Source of the DNA: DASZRZ01 sp963732925
GTDB lineage: Bacteria; Acidobacteriota; Terriglobia; Terriglobales; Acidobacteriaceae
Assembly (NCBI GenBank): GCA_963732925.1
Contig: CAVTBJ010000004.1
Coordinates: 153,996-217,995, forward strand
Direction: 5' to 3'
Length of the DNA stretch: 64,000 bases
The notes below the pieces were generated by a model. That model worked only from the letters and a program-made list of their open reading frames with translations, made no database searches and was not told the DNA's origin. The position numbers were made by a program, and so were the translations under genes. The first letter of the stretch is position 1; every line of letters starts with the position of its first letter. Shown here piece by piece: positions 1 to 9,026 of this stretch.

Positions 1-1
1 G

Positions 2-112
2 CACATGCTGCAGAATAACGGGACCCAAGAGATGAAGGTGGTTTGTTTTTTTGCTCCGCCGACCGACTTGAACAATTACAAGTTTTTTGAAGGCATTGAG
101 TTCCCGGCCTAA
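2..112 (+). CDS. Cupin-domain protein, C-terminal end only
   Basis: Only the last 36 codons are inside the window, ending at TAA 110-112. The fragment has the look of a cupin C-terminus: a stretch resembling LQNNGTQEMKVVCFFAPPTD followed by an aromatic-rich tail (NNYKFF) and a terminal FP. Cupins are small beta-barrel metal-binding proteins and the substrate cannot be told from this piece. It runs in the same direction as larE, 108 bases downstream. The family assignment rests on the tail alone and is tentative. Confidence 0.45.
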   Translation, partial: HMLQNNGTQEMKVVCFFAPPTDLNNYKFFEGIEFPA

Positions 113-220
113 GCGCCGGATTGCGCGTTCGCGTACAAAATTGGCGTAATCAGGGCGGGCCGGCGGCAACGGGCACGCCCTGTTGTATCTTCTGAACAAG
201 TTGCCATTACCGGAGCGAGA

Positions 221-1063
221 GTGAGTACGGCAACCGCGAATTCGAAACAACAGGAGCTGCAAGCGCGGCTGCGCGAACTGGGCAGCGTGTTGGTGGCGTA
301 TTCCGGCGGGGTGGATTCGGCCTACCTGGCGTGGGCCGCGCATCAGGTGCTGGGCGACAGGTTGCTTGCCGTCACCGCGGATTCTCCTTCCATGGCCCGC
401 TCGCAATTGGAGCAGGCGATTCGGTTCGCGCGCGAGCATGGCATCGCGCATCGGATTATCGAAACCTTGGAGTTCGAACGTCCGGAGTATGTCCGCAATG
501 ATGCCGGACGCTGCTTCCATTGCAAGGACGAACTGTTCACCGTGATGGAAAAACTGCGCGATGGGACCCGGTTTCAGGCCATCGCCTACGGCATGAACAC
601 GGATGACCGCGGCGACTTCCGCCCGGGACAACAGGCGGCGAAGCAGCATCAGGTGCTGGCGCCGCTGGCGGAAGTGGGATTGAGCAAGGAGGAGATTCGC
701 CAGCTTGCGCAGCAAGCCGGACTGGAGCTTTGGGATAAGCCTGCGTCCGCGTGTCTCTCCTCGCGAATCGAGTACGGACGGCCGGTCACCCGCGAAGCTC
801 TTGCCGCGGTGGAGGCGGGCGAAGAAGAGTTGCGTCGCCTGGGCTTCCGGCAGTTCCGGGTGCGGCACCATGGGGACATCGTGCGCATCGAGATTGCGCC
901 CGATGAATTGGCCAACGCGTTCCGCCTGGAGATGGCATCCGAACTGGTCGCGATCTTTAGGAAGCTTGGGTTCTCCTACGTTACGCTGGACCTGGAAGGT
1001 TACCGCTCCGGCTCCATGAATGCTATTCTGCCGGTGTCCGAGCTGAGAACGCGGCGCAGCTAG
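221..1063 (+). CDS. larE: LarE, ATP-dependent sulfur transferase for the nickel-pincer cofactor
   Basis: 280 residues. LarE adenylates the carboxylates of pyridinium-3,5-biscarboxylic acid mononucleotide and inserts sulfur, building the nickel-pincer nucleotide used by lactate racemase and related enzymes. The PP-loop motif SGGVDS is at residues 28-33. A single cysteine (C178) sits in the KPASACLSSR motif, the position of the sacrificial cysteine of the Lactobacillus enzyme. That suggests the one-cysteine sacrificial type and not the iron-sulfur type with three clustered cysteines. The start is GTG at 221 behind a GGAG at 212-215. larB follows 38 bases downstream. No larA or larC is visible here, so other cofactor genes must lie elsewhere. 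Confidence 0.93.
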   Translation: MSTATANSKQQELQARLRELGSVLVAYSGGVDSAYLAWAAHQVLGDRLLAVTADSPSMARSQLEQAIRFAREHGIAHRIIETLEFERPEYVRNDAGRCFHCKDELFTVMEKLRDGTRFQAIAYGMNTDDRGDFRPGQQAAKQHQVLAPLAEVGLSKEEIRQLAQQAGLELWDKPASACLSSRIEYGRPVTREALAAVEAGEEELRRLGFRQFRVRHHGDIVRIEIAPDELANAFRLEMASELVAIFRKLGFSYVTLDLEGYRSGSMNAILPVSELRTRRS

Positions 1064-1101
1064 GCGCGGAGTCAGTCTGACCGCTAGTTCCAATCATTCC
1101 C

Positions 1102-1848
1102 ATGAACTTGAACTCTCTTCAACGGCTGCTGGACGACGTGCGCAGCCGCAAGACCAGCACCGAGCAGGCGCTCGAGAAACTTCGCCACCTGCCGTTCGAG
1201 GACATCGACTTTGCCAAAATCGACCATCACCGCGCCCTGCGGGTGGGCACGCCCGAAGTCATCTACGCTGCCGGCAAGTCGCCGGCCCAGGTAGCGGAAA
1301 TCTTTGTGCGCATGGCCCGGCATGGAGGCAATGTACTGGCTACCCGGGCCACGGAGCAGCACTCCCGCGCCGTGCGGCGCAGAGTCCGCAAGGCAGAATT
1401 CCATCCGGCGTCGGGATGCATCGCCCTGCGGCAGGACTCCACCATAAGCGGCAAGGGCCTGATTGCCGTAGTTGCGGCCGGAACCAGCGACCTCGGCGTG
1501 GCCGAAGAGGCGCAGCTTACGGCCGAACTCATGGGCAACCAGGTGGAGTTGATCTGCGACGTGGGAGTGGCCGGACTGCACCGCTTGTTCGCGCACCGTG
1601 AGACCCTGGACCGAGCGCGTGTAATCATCGTCTGCGCCGGCATGGAGGGCGCGCTACCCAGCGCGGTGGCCGGACTGATCTCGGGGCCGGTGATTGCGGT
1701 GCCCACCAGTGTTGGCTATGGAGCATCGTTCCACGGTATCGCATCGCTGCTGGGAATGCTGAATTCCTGCGCGCCGAACGTGGCCGTGGTCAATATCGAC
1801 AATGGCTTCGGCGCCGCCTGCGTGGCTTCCTCCATCAACCGGATGTAA
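1102..1848 (+). CDS. larB: LarB, nicotinate-adenine-dinucleotide carboxylase/hydrolase
   Basis: 248 residues, the usual family length. LarB carboxylates the pyridine ring of nicotinic acid adenine dinucleotide and releases AMP, the first step of nickel-pincer cofactor synthesis; LarE acts next. The C-terminal half, from about residue 120, is the PurE-like AIR-carboxylase domain with the typical glycine-rich end (PTSVGYGASFHG, then NIDNGFGAA). The gene follows larE closely on the same strand, so the two are probably co-transcribed. It has an intact reading frame. Confidence 0.93.
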   Translation: MNLNSLQRLLDDVRSRKTSTEQALEKLRHLPFEDIDFAKIDHHRALRVGTPEVIYAAGKSPAQVAEIFVRMARHGGNVLATRATEQHSRAVRRRVRKAEFHPASGCIALRQDSTISGKGLIAVVAAGTSDLGVAEEAQLTAELMGNQVELICDVGVAGLHRLFAHRETLDRARVIIVCAGMEGALPSAVAGLISGPVIAVPTSVGYGASFHGIASLLGMLNSCAPNVAVVNIDNGFGAACVASSINRM

Positions 1849-1887
1849 CAATTCGCGCGCTTTGGTAAAACCTGCCGAGAATTCGGT

Positions 1888-1906
1888 AGTGCCTCAGTGA
1901 GGCACT
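1888..1906. repeat. Perfect palindrome downstream of larB
   Basis: Nine-base arms AGTGCCTCA (1888-1896) and TGAGGCACT (1898-1906) flank a single base, and EcoRI-like GAATTC sequences lie on both sides. No T-tract follows on either strand, so it is not a standard terminator. It could be an operator or a weak hairpin. A GTG at 1897 that opens a long reading frame lies in its centre and is an unlikely start. Confidence 0.5.
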
Positions 1907-1971
1907 GCGAGAATTCTTGCCATTTACATTTGCAGTCTCTAATCTGGTTGCCGCGCAGTTACTCCGCTCTC

Positions 1972-2424
1972 ATGGTGGTCCGCACAATGGTTCCTGGCAC
2001 TGGGGCATCCGCTCATTTTATGGACAAGAAGACGCTCACGCTGGCAGCCGCCAAAAAGATGGCCGACGTGGCGCAGGCAGAAGCCGACAAGAACAACTGG
2101 CCCCTGGTGATCGCCATCCTGGATGCCGGTGGGGACTTGATTATTCTCTACCGGTTGGATGGGGCACAGCTCGCCAGCATCGAGATCGCCCAGGCAAAAG
2201 CTCAAACCTCATTGCGGTACCGCCGTCCCAGCATGGCTTTCGCCGAATCGCTCCGATCCGGGAACATCCACGTCTTGAACCTTCCCGGCGTTCTTCCCTC
2301 CGGCGGCGGACTACCTGTCGAAATCGATGGGCACGTCGTCGGCGCGATCGGCATCAGCGGCGCCAGCTCCGAAGAGGATGAGCAGTGCGCCCGCCTGGCG
2401 ATTTCTGCGCTTGATAAGCAATAG
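1972..2424 (+). CDS. GlcG/HbpS-family protein, copy 1 with damaged 5' end
   Basis: The body (from MDKKTLTLAAAKKMADVA) is a GlcG/HbpS domain of about 135 residues, a fold that includes a haem-binding protein and the GlcG protein of glycolate clusters; the function here is unknown. It is a diverged tandem copy of the gene at 2554. Upstream similarity continues (CTTGCC...CATTT...CTCTAA in both), but about 50 bases that hold the ribosome-binding site, start codon and first part of the signal peptide in copy 2 are absent here. The residual leader (ALMVVRTMVPGTGASAH) still matches the end of the copy 2 signal peptide. I place the start at ATG 1972; GTG 1897 or ATG 2020 are alternatives and none has a good ribosome-binding site. 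It may be cytoplasmic or a decaying copy. Confidence 0.7.
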   Translation: MVVRTMVPGTGASAHFMDKKTLTLAAAKKMADVAQAEADKNNWPLVIAILDAGGDLIILYRLDGAQLASIEIAQAKAQTSLRYRRPSMAFAESLRSGNIHVLNLPGVLPSGGGLPVEIDGHVVGAIGISGASSEEDEQCARLAISALDKQ

Positions 2425-2542
2425 CACTGGCCGGAATCTGGCCTCGGTTTCGACTGCGCAGTTTCCGAGCATTTGGAAAGCAGCCGCACAACATGCTTGC
2501 CTTTTCTCATTTCGCTCTCTAACCTTGAGCGTTTCTATTGCT

Positions 2543-2572
2543 CCGAGGTGAATATGACCGAGGTGAAGATGA
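2543..2572 (+). repeat. 15-base tandem repeat over the start of GlcG copy 2
   Basis: CCGAGGTGAATATGA (2543-2557) is followed directly by CCGAGGTGAAGATGA (2558-2572), with one mismatch. Each unit carries its own GAGGTG ribosome-binding site and ATG. The repeat is five codons long, so the second ATG is in frame with the first and the gene has two stacked, equivalent start sites. Confidence 0.85.
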
Positions 2573-3057
2573 CTGTGAGGCTCGCGAAGATCGCGGCCGC
2601 TCTTGTTGTGATCTGCACCATGGCTTGTAGCATTGGTGCATCCGCCCAGTTGATGGACAAAAAGACGGTCACACTGGCCGCCGCCAAGAAAATTGCGGAC
2701 GGGGCGCTGGCCGAAGCCGCCAAGAACAACTGGAATGTGATTGTCTGGGTCCTCGATGAGGGAGGAAATCCCATCATCATGGAGCGCATGGACGGGGCCC
2801 AGCTCGGCAGCATCGACGTGGCCCGGGCAAAAGCTCGTACTTCCCTGTATTTCCGCCGCCCCAGCAAAGCATTCGCCGATTCACTGAGTTCGGGCAACAG
2901 CTCTGCACTAGTCCTTCCCGGCGCGCTGCCGGTGCAGGGGGGACTACCGATTGAAGTCGATGGTAAAGTGATTGGCGCTGTTGGCGTCAGCGGAGGCACT
3001 TCCCCGCAGGATGAGCAGTGCGGACGCGCCGGCATTGCCACTCTTGAAACCCAGTAG
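2554..3057 (+). CDS. GlcG/HbpS-family secreted protein, copy 2
   Basis: About 167 residues with a signal peptide ending near ASA-Q (residues ~5-30), followed by one GlcG/HbpS domain. The predicted product is periplasmic or secreted. GlcG/HbpS proteins bind small ligands, haem in HbpS, and are often found beside oxidation pathways; no substrate can be named. The start is ATG 2554 or ATG 2569, both with GAGGTG upstream because of a 15-base duplication. The copy at 1972 is its tandem paralogue. A weak hairpin terminator follows at 3098. Confidence 0.8.
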   Translation: MTEVKMTVRLAKIAAALVVICTMACSIGASAQLMDKKTVTLAAAKKIADGALAEAAKNNWNVIVWVLDEGGNPIIMERMDGAQLGSIDVARAKARTSLYFRRPSKAFADSLSSGNSSALVLPGALPVQGGLPIEVDGKVIGAVGVSGGTSPQDEQCGRAGIATLETQ

Positions 3058-3097
3058 ACAGGCGTGTGGTTCAGGCGGGGGAAATTAGCACGAAAAG

Positions 3098-3130
3098 AGG
3101 CGGGTTCGTCGCGACCCGCCTTGGTTTCTC
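3098..3130 (+). terminator. Probable terminator after the GlcG pair
   Basis: The inverted repeat AGGCGGGT (3098-3105) / ACCCGCCT (3114-3121) has an eight-base loop and is followed by a modestly T-rich stretch. It sits between convergent genes and may serve both strands. The T-tract is interrupted, so termination may be partial. Confidence 0.6.
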
Positions 3131-3158
3131 CCAAACCATCAACACCTTCAGCTCTTGC

Positions 3159-3893
3159 TCAGGTGAGATACCAGCCTCCATTCACGTCAATTGTCTGGCC
3201 GGTAATGTAGCCGTTCTGGACCAACAACAGAACGACTGAGGCGATGTCTTCCGGTTCGCCGAAGTGACCCACGGGGATCAGTTCCGGTTTCGCGCGCGGA
3301 TTGCTGGTGACCATTTCGGTGCGGATCAAAGCCGGCGCAATCACGTTGGAGGTAATGCCTTCCTTGGCAAGGTGCGCCGCATAGTAGTGCATCATGCCGT
3401 GCATCCCGGCCTTGGACGCGGCGTAGTGCGGGCCGATCACGCCTCCCACCTGCGCCGCCACCGATGACATGAACACCAGCCGTCCCCAGCGCTGCGCCCG
3501 CATCTGCGGCAGAACCGCCTGAGTAATCAGAAACGCCGATTTGAGATTGGTATCGACGGTTTCGTCCCAGTCGTCTTCCGTGATCTGATCAAGCTCTTTA
3601 GGATAAGCAATTCCGGCATTGTTGATTAGAATATCGACTCCGCCAAAGGCGTCCGTGACCTGGCGCATCAGCGAATCGATTTCAGCGGATTTCGATACAT
3701 CGGCGCGGATGGCGATGGCCTGCCCGCCTGCCTGGGTAATTTCCTGATGGAGAGACTGCGCTTCCTGTTCCCGGCGGCGGTAATTGAGCGCCACCTGAGC
3801 TCCGGCGGCGCTCAGACTCCGGGCGATTTCGCGTCCGATTCCGCGCGCCGCTCCGGTGACCAAAGCACGCTTACCTCGTAGTGGCTTGCTCAC
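3159..3893 (-). CDS. Short-chain dehydrogenase/reductase (FabG-like)
   Basis: 244 residues from GTG 3893, which has an AGGAG ribosome-binding site five bases upstream; a longer open frame exists but overlaps the next gene. The Rossmann glycine motif TGAARGIG is near residues 11-18, NNAG near 90, and the catalytic YAASK lysine/tyrosine motif near 155. Classical SDRs of this length reduce keto groups or oxidise alcohols with NAD(P)H, and FabG-like sequence does not fix the substrate. It is the last of four minus-strand genes (PEP-utilising enzyme, aldo/keto reductase, NTF2-like protein, SDR) that may form an operon. Confidence 0.85.
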   Translation of the reverse strand: MSKPLRGKRALVTGAARGIGREIARSLSAAGAQVALNYRRREQEAQSLHQEITQAGGQAIAIRADVSKSAEIDSLMRQVTDAFGGVDILINNAGIAYPKELDQITEDDWDETVDTNLKSAFLITQAVLPQMRAQRWGRLVFMSSVAAQVGGVIGPHYAASKAGMHGMMHYYAAHLAKEGITSNVIAPALIRTEMVTSNPRAKPELIPVGHFGEPEDIASVVLLLVQNGYITGQTIDVNGGWYLT

Positions 3894-3978
3894 GTGTTCT
3901 CCTTTACCCGAAGCGTCCAACGGCGGTAGAAAGCAAGCGCTCCTGCTGCCGGGAAGGCTGCCCTGCCCCGAACCTGTC

Positions 3979-4329
3979 CTATTTCTTTGGAGTCGTTTTC
4001 GCCGCGAAGAAGTGGGCGACAATCTTCCCGTTGTCGATCACAAAGCTGTCGGTGCCCAGCTCGTACACATTGTCTGCGGTTTCCGCCGTCCAGACCAGGT
4101 AAGCATGATTGCCTTCCACGGTCTGCTGCTTCATCGCGAATTTTGTACCCGGCTGGCCAAACTCCGCAAGCACGCCCCGCATAGCCGGTCCGATGGCATC
4201 GTGACCCTTCAGCGGGCCACTGGGCGTAAACAGGACCGCATCGGCGGCGTAGTCCGCCAGAAATTCCTGCAAATTCGAGTCGCCGAAGGCTTTGAGATGA
4301 TGCGCGAGGACTTGCTCGGTCGAAGACAT
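3979..4329 (-). CDS. NTF2/SnoaL-like protein
   Basis: 116 residues, a single cone-shaped NTF2-like domain: N-terminal helices (HHLKAFGDSNLQEFLADYAAD), the FTPSGPLKGHDAI segment, and a C-terminal beta sheet with VYELGTDSFVIDNGKIV. Members range from ketosteroid isomerase-like enzymes to non-catalytic binding proteins, and the activity cannot be read from sequence. It lies 83 bases downstream of the aldo/keto reductase on the same strand. Confidence 0.75.
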   Translation of the reverse strand: MSSTEQVLAHHLKAFGDSNLQEFLADYAADAVLFTPSGPLKGHDAIGPAMRGVLAEFGQPGTKFAMKQQTVEGNHAYLVWTAETADNVYELGTDSFVIDNGKIVAHFFAAKTTPKK

Positions 4330-4412
4330 TGCTACTCTCCCATGAGTTCAATTCCGAGGTAAGGAAAATCGTGGGCCGGGGGTGAGGAACCCTCCCCGGC
4401 CCAGATGCCCGG

Positions 4413-5512
4413 TCATGCCTGTTTCTTGACCGGCTGTGCTTTCGGCTGCTGTGGAGCGCGGGCGAATCCCGTAGCCCAGCCGTCACTCCTGACGTGGGGC
4501 GGGCGGGGGTTGCGCTCCAGTCCGAATTTGTGCTGGTGCCAATAGGGATACGGCTCCGGCAGGGCGCTGACTTCATTCAGGCGCGAGATTTCTTCCGCCG
4601 AGAGCCGCCACTCGGCCGCTGCAAGGTTGTCGCGCAACTGTTCTTCGTTGCGTGCGCCGATCACCACCGTGCCCACACAGGGCTTGTTCATGACCCAGTT
4701 CAGCGCCACCTGCGTGGGCGAGACCTTGCGCTGACCGGCAATGTCCGTAAGCACGTCCACGATGCGGTAGACGCGCTCCATGTCGATGGTGCCGGGCATA
4801 TCCAGGTCATTGAGCCGGCTTTGCGAAGGACGGGCGTCGCGGCGGAATTTTCCCGTCAGCAGGCCCGCCTGCAGCGGACTCCACGCCATGATCCCCACGC
4901 CCTGGTCCAGCCCCAAGGGGACCAGTTCATTTTCGGCATCGCGCGCCAGCAGCGAATAGTTCACCTGCTGGGTGATATAGCGCGTGAAGCCGTAACGTTC
5001 CGAGACCGCCAGCGCTTTCATCACGTGCCAGCCGGAATGATTGGAGCACCCCGCATAGCGGATCTTGCCCTGGGAAATCAGATCGTCAAAGGCCCGCATG
5101 GTTTCTTCCACGGGAACGAACATGTCGGGATTGTGCGCAATGTAAAGATCGATATAGTCGGTGCGCAGGCGACGCAAGCTGGCTTCGCAGGCCTCGATCA
5201 GATGTTTCCGCGAAAGACCGGCATCGTACACCCCTGTACCCATGCGCATGAAGACTTTGGTGGCCAGCACCACCTCGTGCCGGCGTCCGTGCAGAACCTC
5301 GCCGAGGATTTCTTCGGCGCCGCCGTAAGAATAGAGTCGGCCGTGTCCACCAGAGTTACGCCCGCGTCCAGGCAGATATCCAGCATGCGGGCGGTTTCTT
5401 TCACGCCCAGGTTGCCCATTTTCTGGAAACGTTCCCGGCCGCCGACCGTCATCGTCCCAAAGCCGAGCACGGAAACGCTCAAGCCGCTTCGTCCAAGTTG
5501 TCTGTGTTCCAT
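4413..5512 (-). CDS. Aldo/keto reductase, one frameshift
   Basis: About 366 residues once a one-base deletion near 5335 is repaired. The first part ends at VDTAD and the next frame resumes exactly at LYSYGGAEEILG. The AKR catalytic set is visible: Asp in DTAD, Tyr in LYSYGG, Lys in LATKVF and His in YIAHNPD. The AKR fold uses NADPH to reduce aldehydes or ketones; the sequence is of the Tas/potassium-channel-beta-like group. The C-terminal ~45 residues are a basic, proline- and glutamine-rich tail ending in PVKKQA. The start at 5512 has GAGG upstream. It lies 72 bases downstream of the PEP-utilising gene on the same strand. Confidence 0.85.
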
Positions 5513-5584
5513 AATTCCTCTATCTCTCGCTATCAGTTTTTGATGTGAGTTGGAGATTTCGATGTGGATTGGAGACGGCGGCGC

Positions 5585-7288
5585 TTACTCCAGAATTTCC
5601 ACCACTCCAGAAGCGCCGTTTACGCGAATGCGCTGTCCTGTCTTGATTTTCTGGGTGGCTGAAGTCGTGCCCACCACCGCCGGAATGCCGAATTCCCGCG
5701 AGACCACCGCGGGATGCGACAGCGTGCCGCCCGAATCCGTGACCAGGCCACTGATTTTCGTGAAGAGCACCACCCAGGCCGGATTGGTCATTTTGCAGAC
5801 CAGCACATCGCCCTTGGTGACCTGATCGAACTGTTCTGGAGACTGTACCAGCCGGGCGATGCCTTCCACCACGCCGGCGGAGGCGCCCAGTCCCCGCAGG
5901 AGTGCCCGCGGGCTGTTTGGCAGCGTGCTTGGAGCGTTCGTAAATGTCCGGCCAGTCCCAGAAACCCTGCTTGTAAGGCTCCTGGTACAAGGACCAGTGC
6001 GTAATGGTACCTGCCCACAGCCGGGGCCGGACATTGAATGCCTTGTCGCGCTCCTTGCGGCGGCTCTTGGTAAGTGCCTTGGCGTCAAAAGCGGAGTGGT
6101 TGGCGCTGAACACGCGCAGCTCATGGTATTTCAGGAACAGCACGTCATCGGCCTGGCTCAGAACGCCCAGCTCCACCAACTTGCGGCCAATCGCCATCAG
6201 CACCAGGCGAACCCGCGCATAGGTTCCCTGATCCATATAGAAATGGTGATCCGGGGTCAGCGGTATCATCTTCAGCGCCAGCTCCATTGCAGACTGCAGT
6301 TTCTCGCGGTCCTGCGTTGGAGCGGTCCTTGGGGAACAGCGACCACATCTCCGCAATGGCCTTGTCGCGGCCTTCCCGCAGCTCGCGAACATCCTTCTCG
6401 TAGTCGTAGTCGGAGAGCAGGTAGCCGCGCAGGGCTTCCACGATGGGAGTCGGATCCTCCCGCCATGTGGTGTAGATGTACTCATGCGAGTACATCGACT
6501 TGTTGCCAAACTCCATCTTGTAGTCGTCAATTTTCTTCAGTAACTGCCGGCCTTCCTCGGACCCGGCAAGTGCTTTCACAACGCCCGCGGCCAGATCGTT
6601 TTGTCAAAGGCGCCTTGATGGCTGCGAGATTTTTTCGCCTGCTCCTTCATCTTCCAGAGCTCCCGAATCGAATCCCAGTTGCGGTCCTCGTCGGAAACCA
6701 GGATGCGCCCTGCAAGGCTCTTTGTGCTTCTCACCGAGATATTCCACCAGCATCTTCTCAAATGTCATCGACGTCTGGAACTGGGCCAGGTTCAGGACCC
6801 AGTGCAGGCGGAAATGCCGCTCCTGAATGTCGATAGCGTCTTCCAGCAGAATCATCAGCTCCGGCAAGTGAGGACGTGATCCATGGGGAAGGTGTCGAGG
6901 TACTCGAAATTGCGAAGAATTTCCGGCAAGAGAGCGATTCTTCCACCAGCCGAGGAACTTGTCGGCGTAGACGGGCATGACCATATTGAAGTAGGGCGCT
7001 AGTTCCGCTTCTTCCTGGGGGTCACGCGGGACTACCGCGCTGTGAACGTAACCTTCTACAATCTTTCCCAGCCATTCCTTGCCGAAAGGAACTCCAAAGC
7101 GGCGGTACATGTAAGCGCATGTGTACCACCAACCGCCAATGTCGAACCACATGGGAGAAATCGGCTGCGGACAGTGCAGATCATCCAGCCAGAAGTGGAG
7201 CTTCTTCTCGTCTTCGCTGGCTCCATTCGAGAGGAGTGTTTTGATCTCCTAAAAACTGGTCAATCACTTGATTTCGGTCGTCCGCCAC
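5585..7288 (-). CDS. PEP-utilising (phosphohistidine-domain) protein, several frameshifts
   Basis: Reconstructed length is about 567 residues. The likely start is GTG 7288 behind AAGGGGG; the frame then shifts near 7230, 6920, 6730, 6580, 6300, 5920 and possibly elsewhere. The C-terminal domain carries the swivelling phosphohistidine motif, TDSGGTLSHPAVVSREFGIP, as in PEP synthase. The middle part is a helical region with PISPMWFDIGGWW and many aromatic residues. There is no N-terminal ATP-grasp domain; a separate gene at 14639 encodes just such a domain. Two-protein PEP-synthase-like enzymes of this kind include phenylphosphate synthase, but the substrate here is unknown. The breaks are more likely sequence errors than decay because each fragment keeps family-like sequence. 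Confidence 0.75.
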
Positions 7289-8061
7289 GGTGTCCCCCTT
7301 TTCGTCTTTGTCACAATCCCGCAATCCCTTGAAACGTCGCAAGAGTCCCTGCCGGGTGCGCGGGAGTTCCCATTCGCAGATTTCGGCATTGCCGCGGAGC
7401 CAGGCAGCGAGGCGGAAGCCGGCCGGCAGAGATCAACGGCAAGAATCGGCAGCAAAAACCGAGCCAACGAATCTGTCACAAACAAAACACCCACGTCAAG
7501 TAGCAGCGGGCGAGAGCAATTGGGGTCGTAGAACGTTCAGCCTGGCTGTGTGGATACACCGTTCCCGGCGACCGCATCGTAATAATCACCCGTCCTCCGC
7601 CCGCTGTTGACGGAGGACGGGGTGGCAACAGCCCGGACCCCGCTCGCGGCAGCTTCCCACGGGACTGTAGCGTCAGGACGTCTATCGTGTGATACTGCCC
7701 TCCGAGTTGGGCGCAACAACTGGCGATCGGCCCAGGCTTCGAGCCCGTAACACATCGACTTCTTCTACTCCATGGCACTCCTCGTCGTTGATCCCCACCT
7801 TGAGTCCTTGGGCTTTCGTTTCTTTTCGATTGACGATTTTGGATACTCCCAAAGCAGACCTAAAGGATCAACGATCCGAATTCGCGCCGGCCTGCGCCGG
7901 CCCTGCCCGGCCACAGACTTGCATAACTTCAGTGGAATAGCGATTCCTGGTAATTTTCGGCTAACATTGCCGGATCGTTCGCGTCCAAGATGGCAACTTT
8001 GCCGCCTTGAGAAGGTGAGCGCCGGTTACCACCTAAAGAGGACCATGAAGAGGAGCAGCAA
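7289..8061. other. Intergenic region between divergent genes
   Basis: 773 bases between the PEP-utilising gene (-) and the second aldo/keto reductase (+). No reading frame here has recognisable coding character. The stretch holds one strong inverted repeat at 7589-7621 and a short GC-rich direct repeat (GCGCCGGCC twice) near 7890-7910. Promoters for both neighbours must lie here; I cannot pick convincing -35/-10 pairs. A badly frameshifted small gene cannot be ruled out. Confidence 0.5.
7589..7621. repeat. Inverted repeat, 11-base arms
   Basis: CCCGTCCTCCG (7589-7599) and CGGAGGACGGG (7611-7621) are perfect arms around an 11-base loop. No T-tract follows on the plus strand and only scattered T residues follow on the minus strand. 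It may be a transcript hairpin or a protein-binding site in the divergent intergenic region. Confidence 0.6.
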
Positions 8062-8984
8062 ATGGAATGGACGCGCCGAATGTTGTGAAACTGGGAGTGG
8101 GAGTGGCCGCTGGTTCGGTCCTGACGCCGTTTACCGCCTCTTTGGGCAGACGGCGACCAAGTTGATCACCAAGCCGATTCCCTCCAGTGGCGAGCAGATT
8201 CCCGTTGTCGGCATCGGCACGGCGCGCCGTTACGAAGCGGCAACGCCGGAAGACCGGGCGGAGATCAAAGAGGTACTGCGATTGCTGCCGGAACTGGGAG
8301 GCAAGGTCATTGATACCGCGCACAGATTATGGTGGCGCGGAAGCCCTGGTGGGAGAACTGGTCTCTGAACTTGGCAATCGCGACCGGGTATTTCTGGCTA
8401 CGAAGGTGGGCGCCAACGATCAAGCTTCCGGCGCCAGCCAGATTGAGGAGTCCTTTCAGCGGCTTCGCACCCGGCGCATCGACCTGATTGCCGTACACAA
8501 TCTGCGCGATGTGGAAGATCAACTTGCCACGCTGCGCGACATGAAGCAGAGCGGACGCATACGCTACCTAGGTGTGACCACATCCTCGGAACGACAATAC
8601 GAACGAATGGAAGCGGTGCTGAACAAAGAGAAACTTGATTTCTGCCAGGTGGACTACGCGATCGACAACCGCGAAGCCGCCGACCGAATCTTGCCTATGG
8701 CGAAGGACCACGGCGTTGCAGTGATGATCAATCTACCCTTCGGCCGGGGACGCCTTTTCTCCGAGGTGCAGAACCGGCCATTGCCCGATTGGGCCGCGGA
8801 AATCGATTGCAAGACCTGGGCGCAGGTTTTCCTGAAATATATTGTTTCTCACCCCGCGGTGACTTGCGCCATTCCGGGTACGGCCCGGGTGAAGTATTTG
8901 AGAGACAATCTGGGAGCCGCACAGGGACGGCTGCCCGATGCCGCCATGCGCCAACGCATGGAGCAGTTCTTCGATAAGCTTTAG
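8062..8984 (+). CDS. Aldo/keto reductase with Tat-like signal, frameshifted
   Basis: About 307 residues after repair of three frameshifts (near 8088, 8150 and 8325). The start is ATG 8062 behind AGGAG. The N-terminus reads MEWTRRML followed in the next frame by KLGVGVAAGSVLTPFTASLG, a twin-arginine-type signal, so the enzyme is probably exported folded with its cofactor. The AKR core follows: PVVGIGTARRYE, VIDTA...YGGAE, FLATKVG and DLIAVHNL carry the Asp/Tyr/Lys/His tetrad. The C-terminal half is intact from about 8336 to the stop. The substrate is unknown. The Npt-type transporter gene follows 42 bases downstream. Confidence 0.8.
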
Positions 8985-9026
8985 CTCGGATCTGCCATCA
9001 CAACGCGGCTCGACCTATGAGGCCCT

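Noticed and set aside
1897..1971. GTG 1897 as the start of GlcG copy 1
   Set aside because: The codon sits in the centre of a perfect palindrome with no ribosome-binding site, and the added residues do not resemble a signal peptide or the paralogue.
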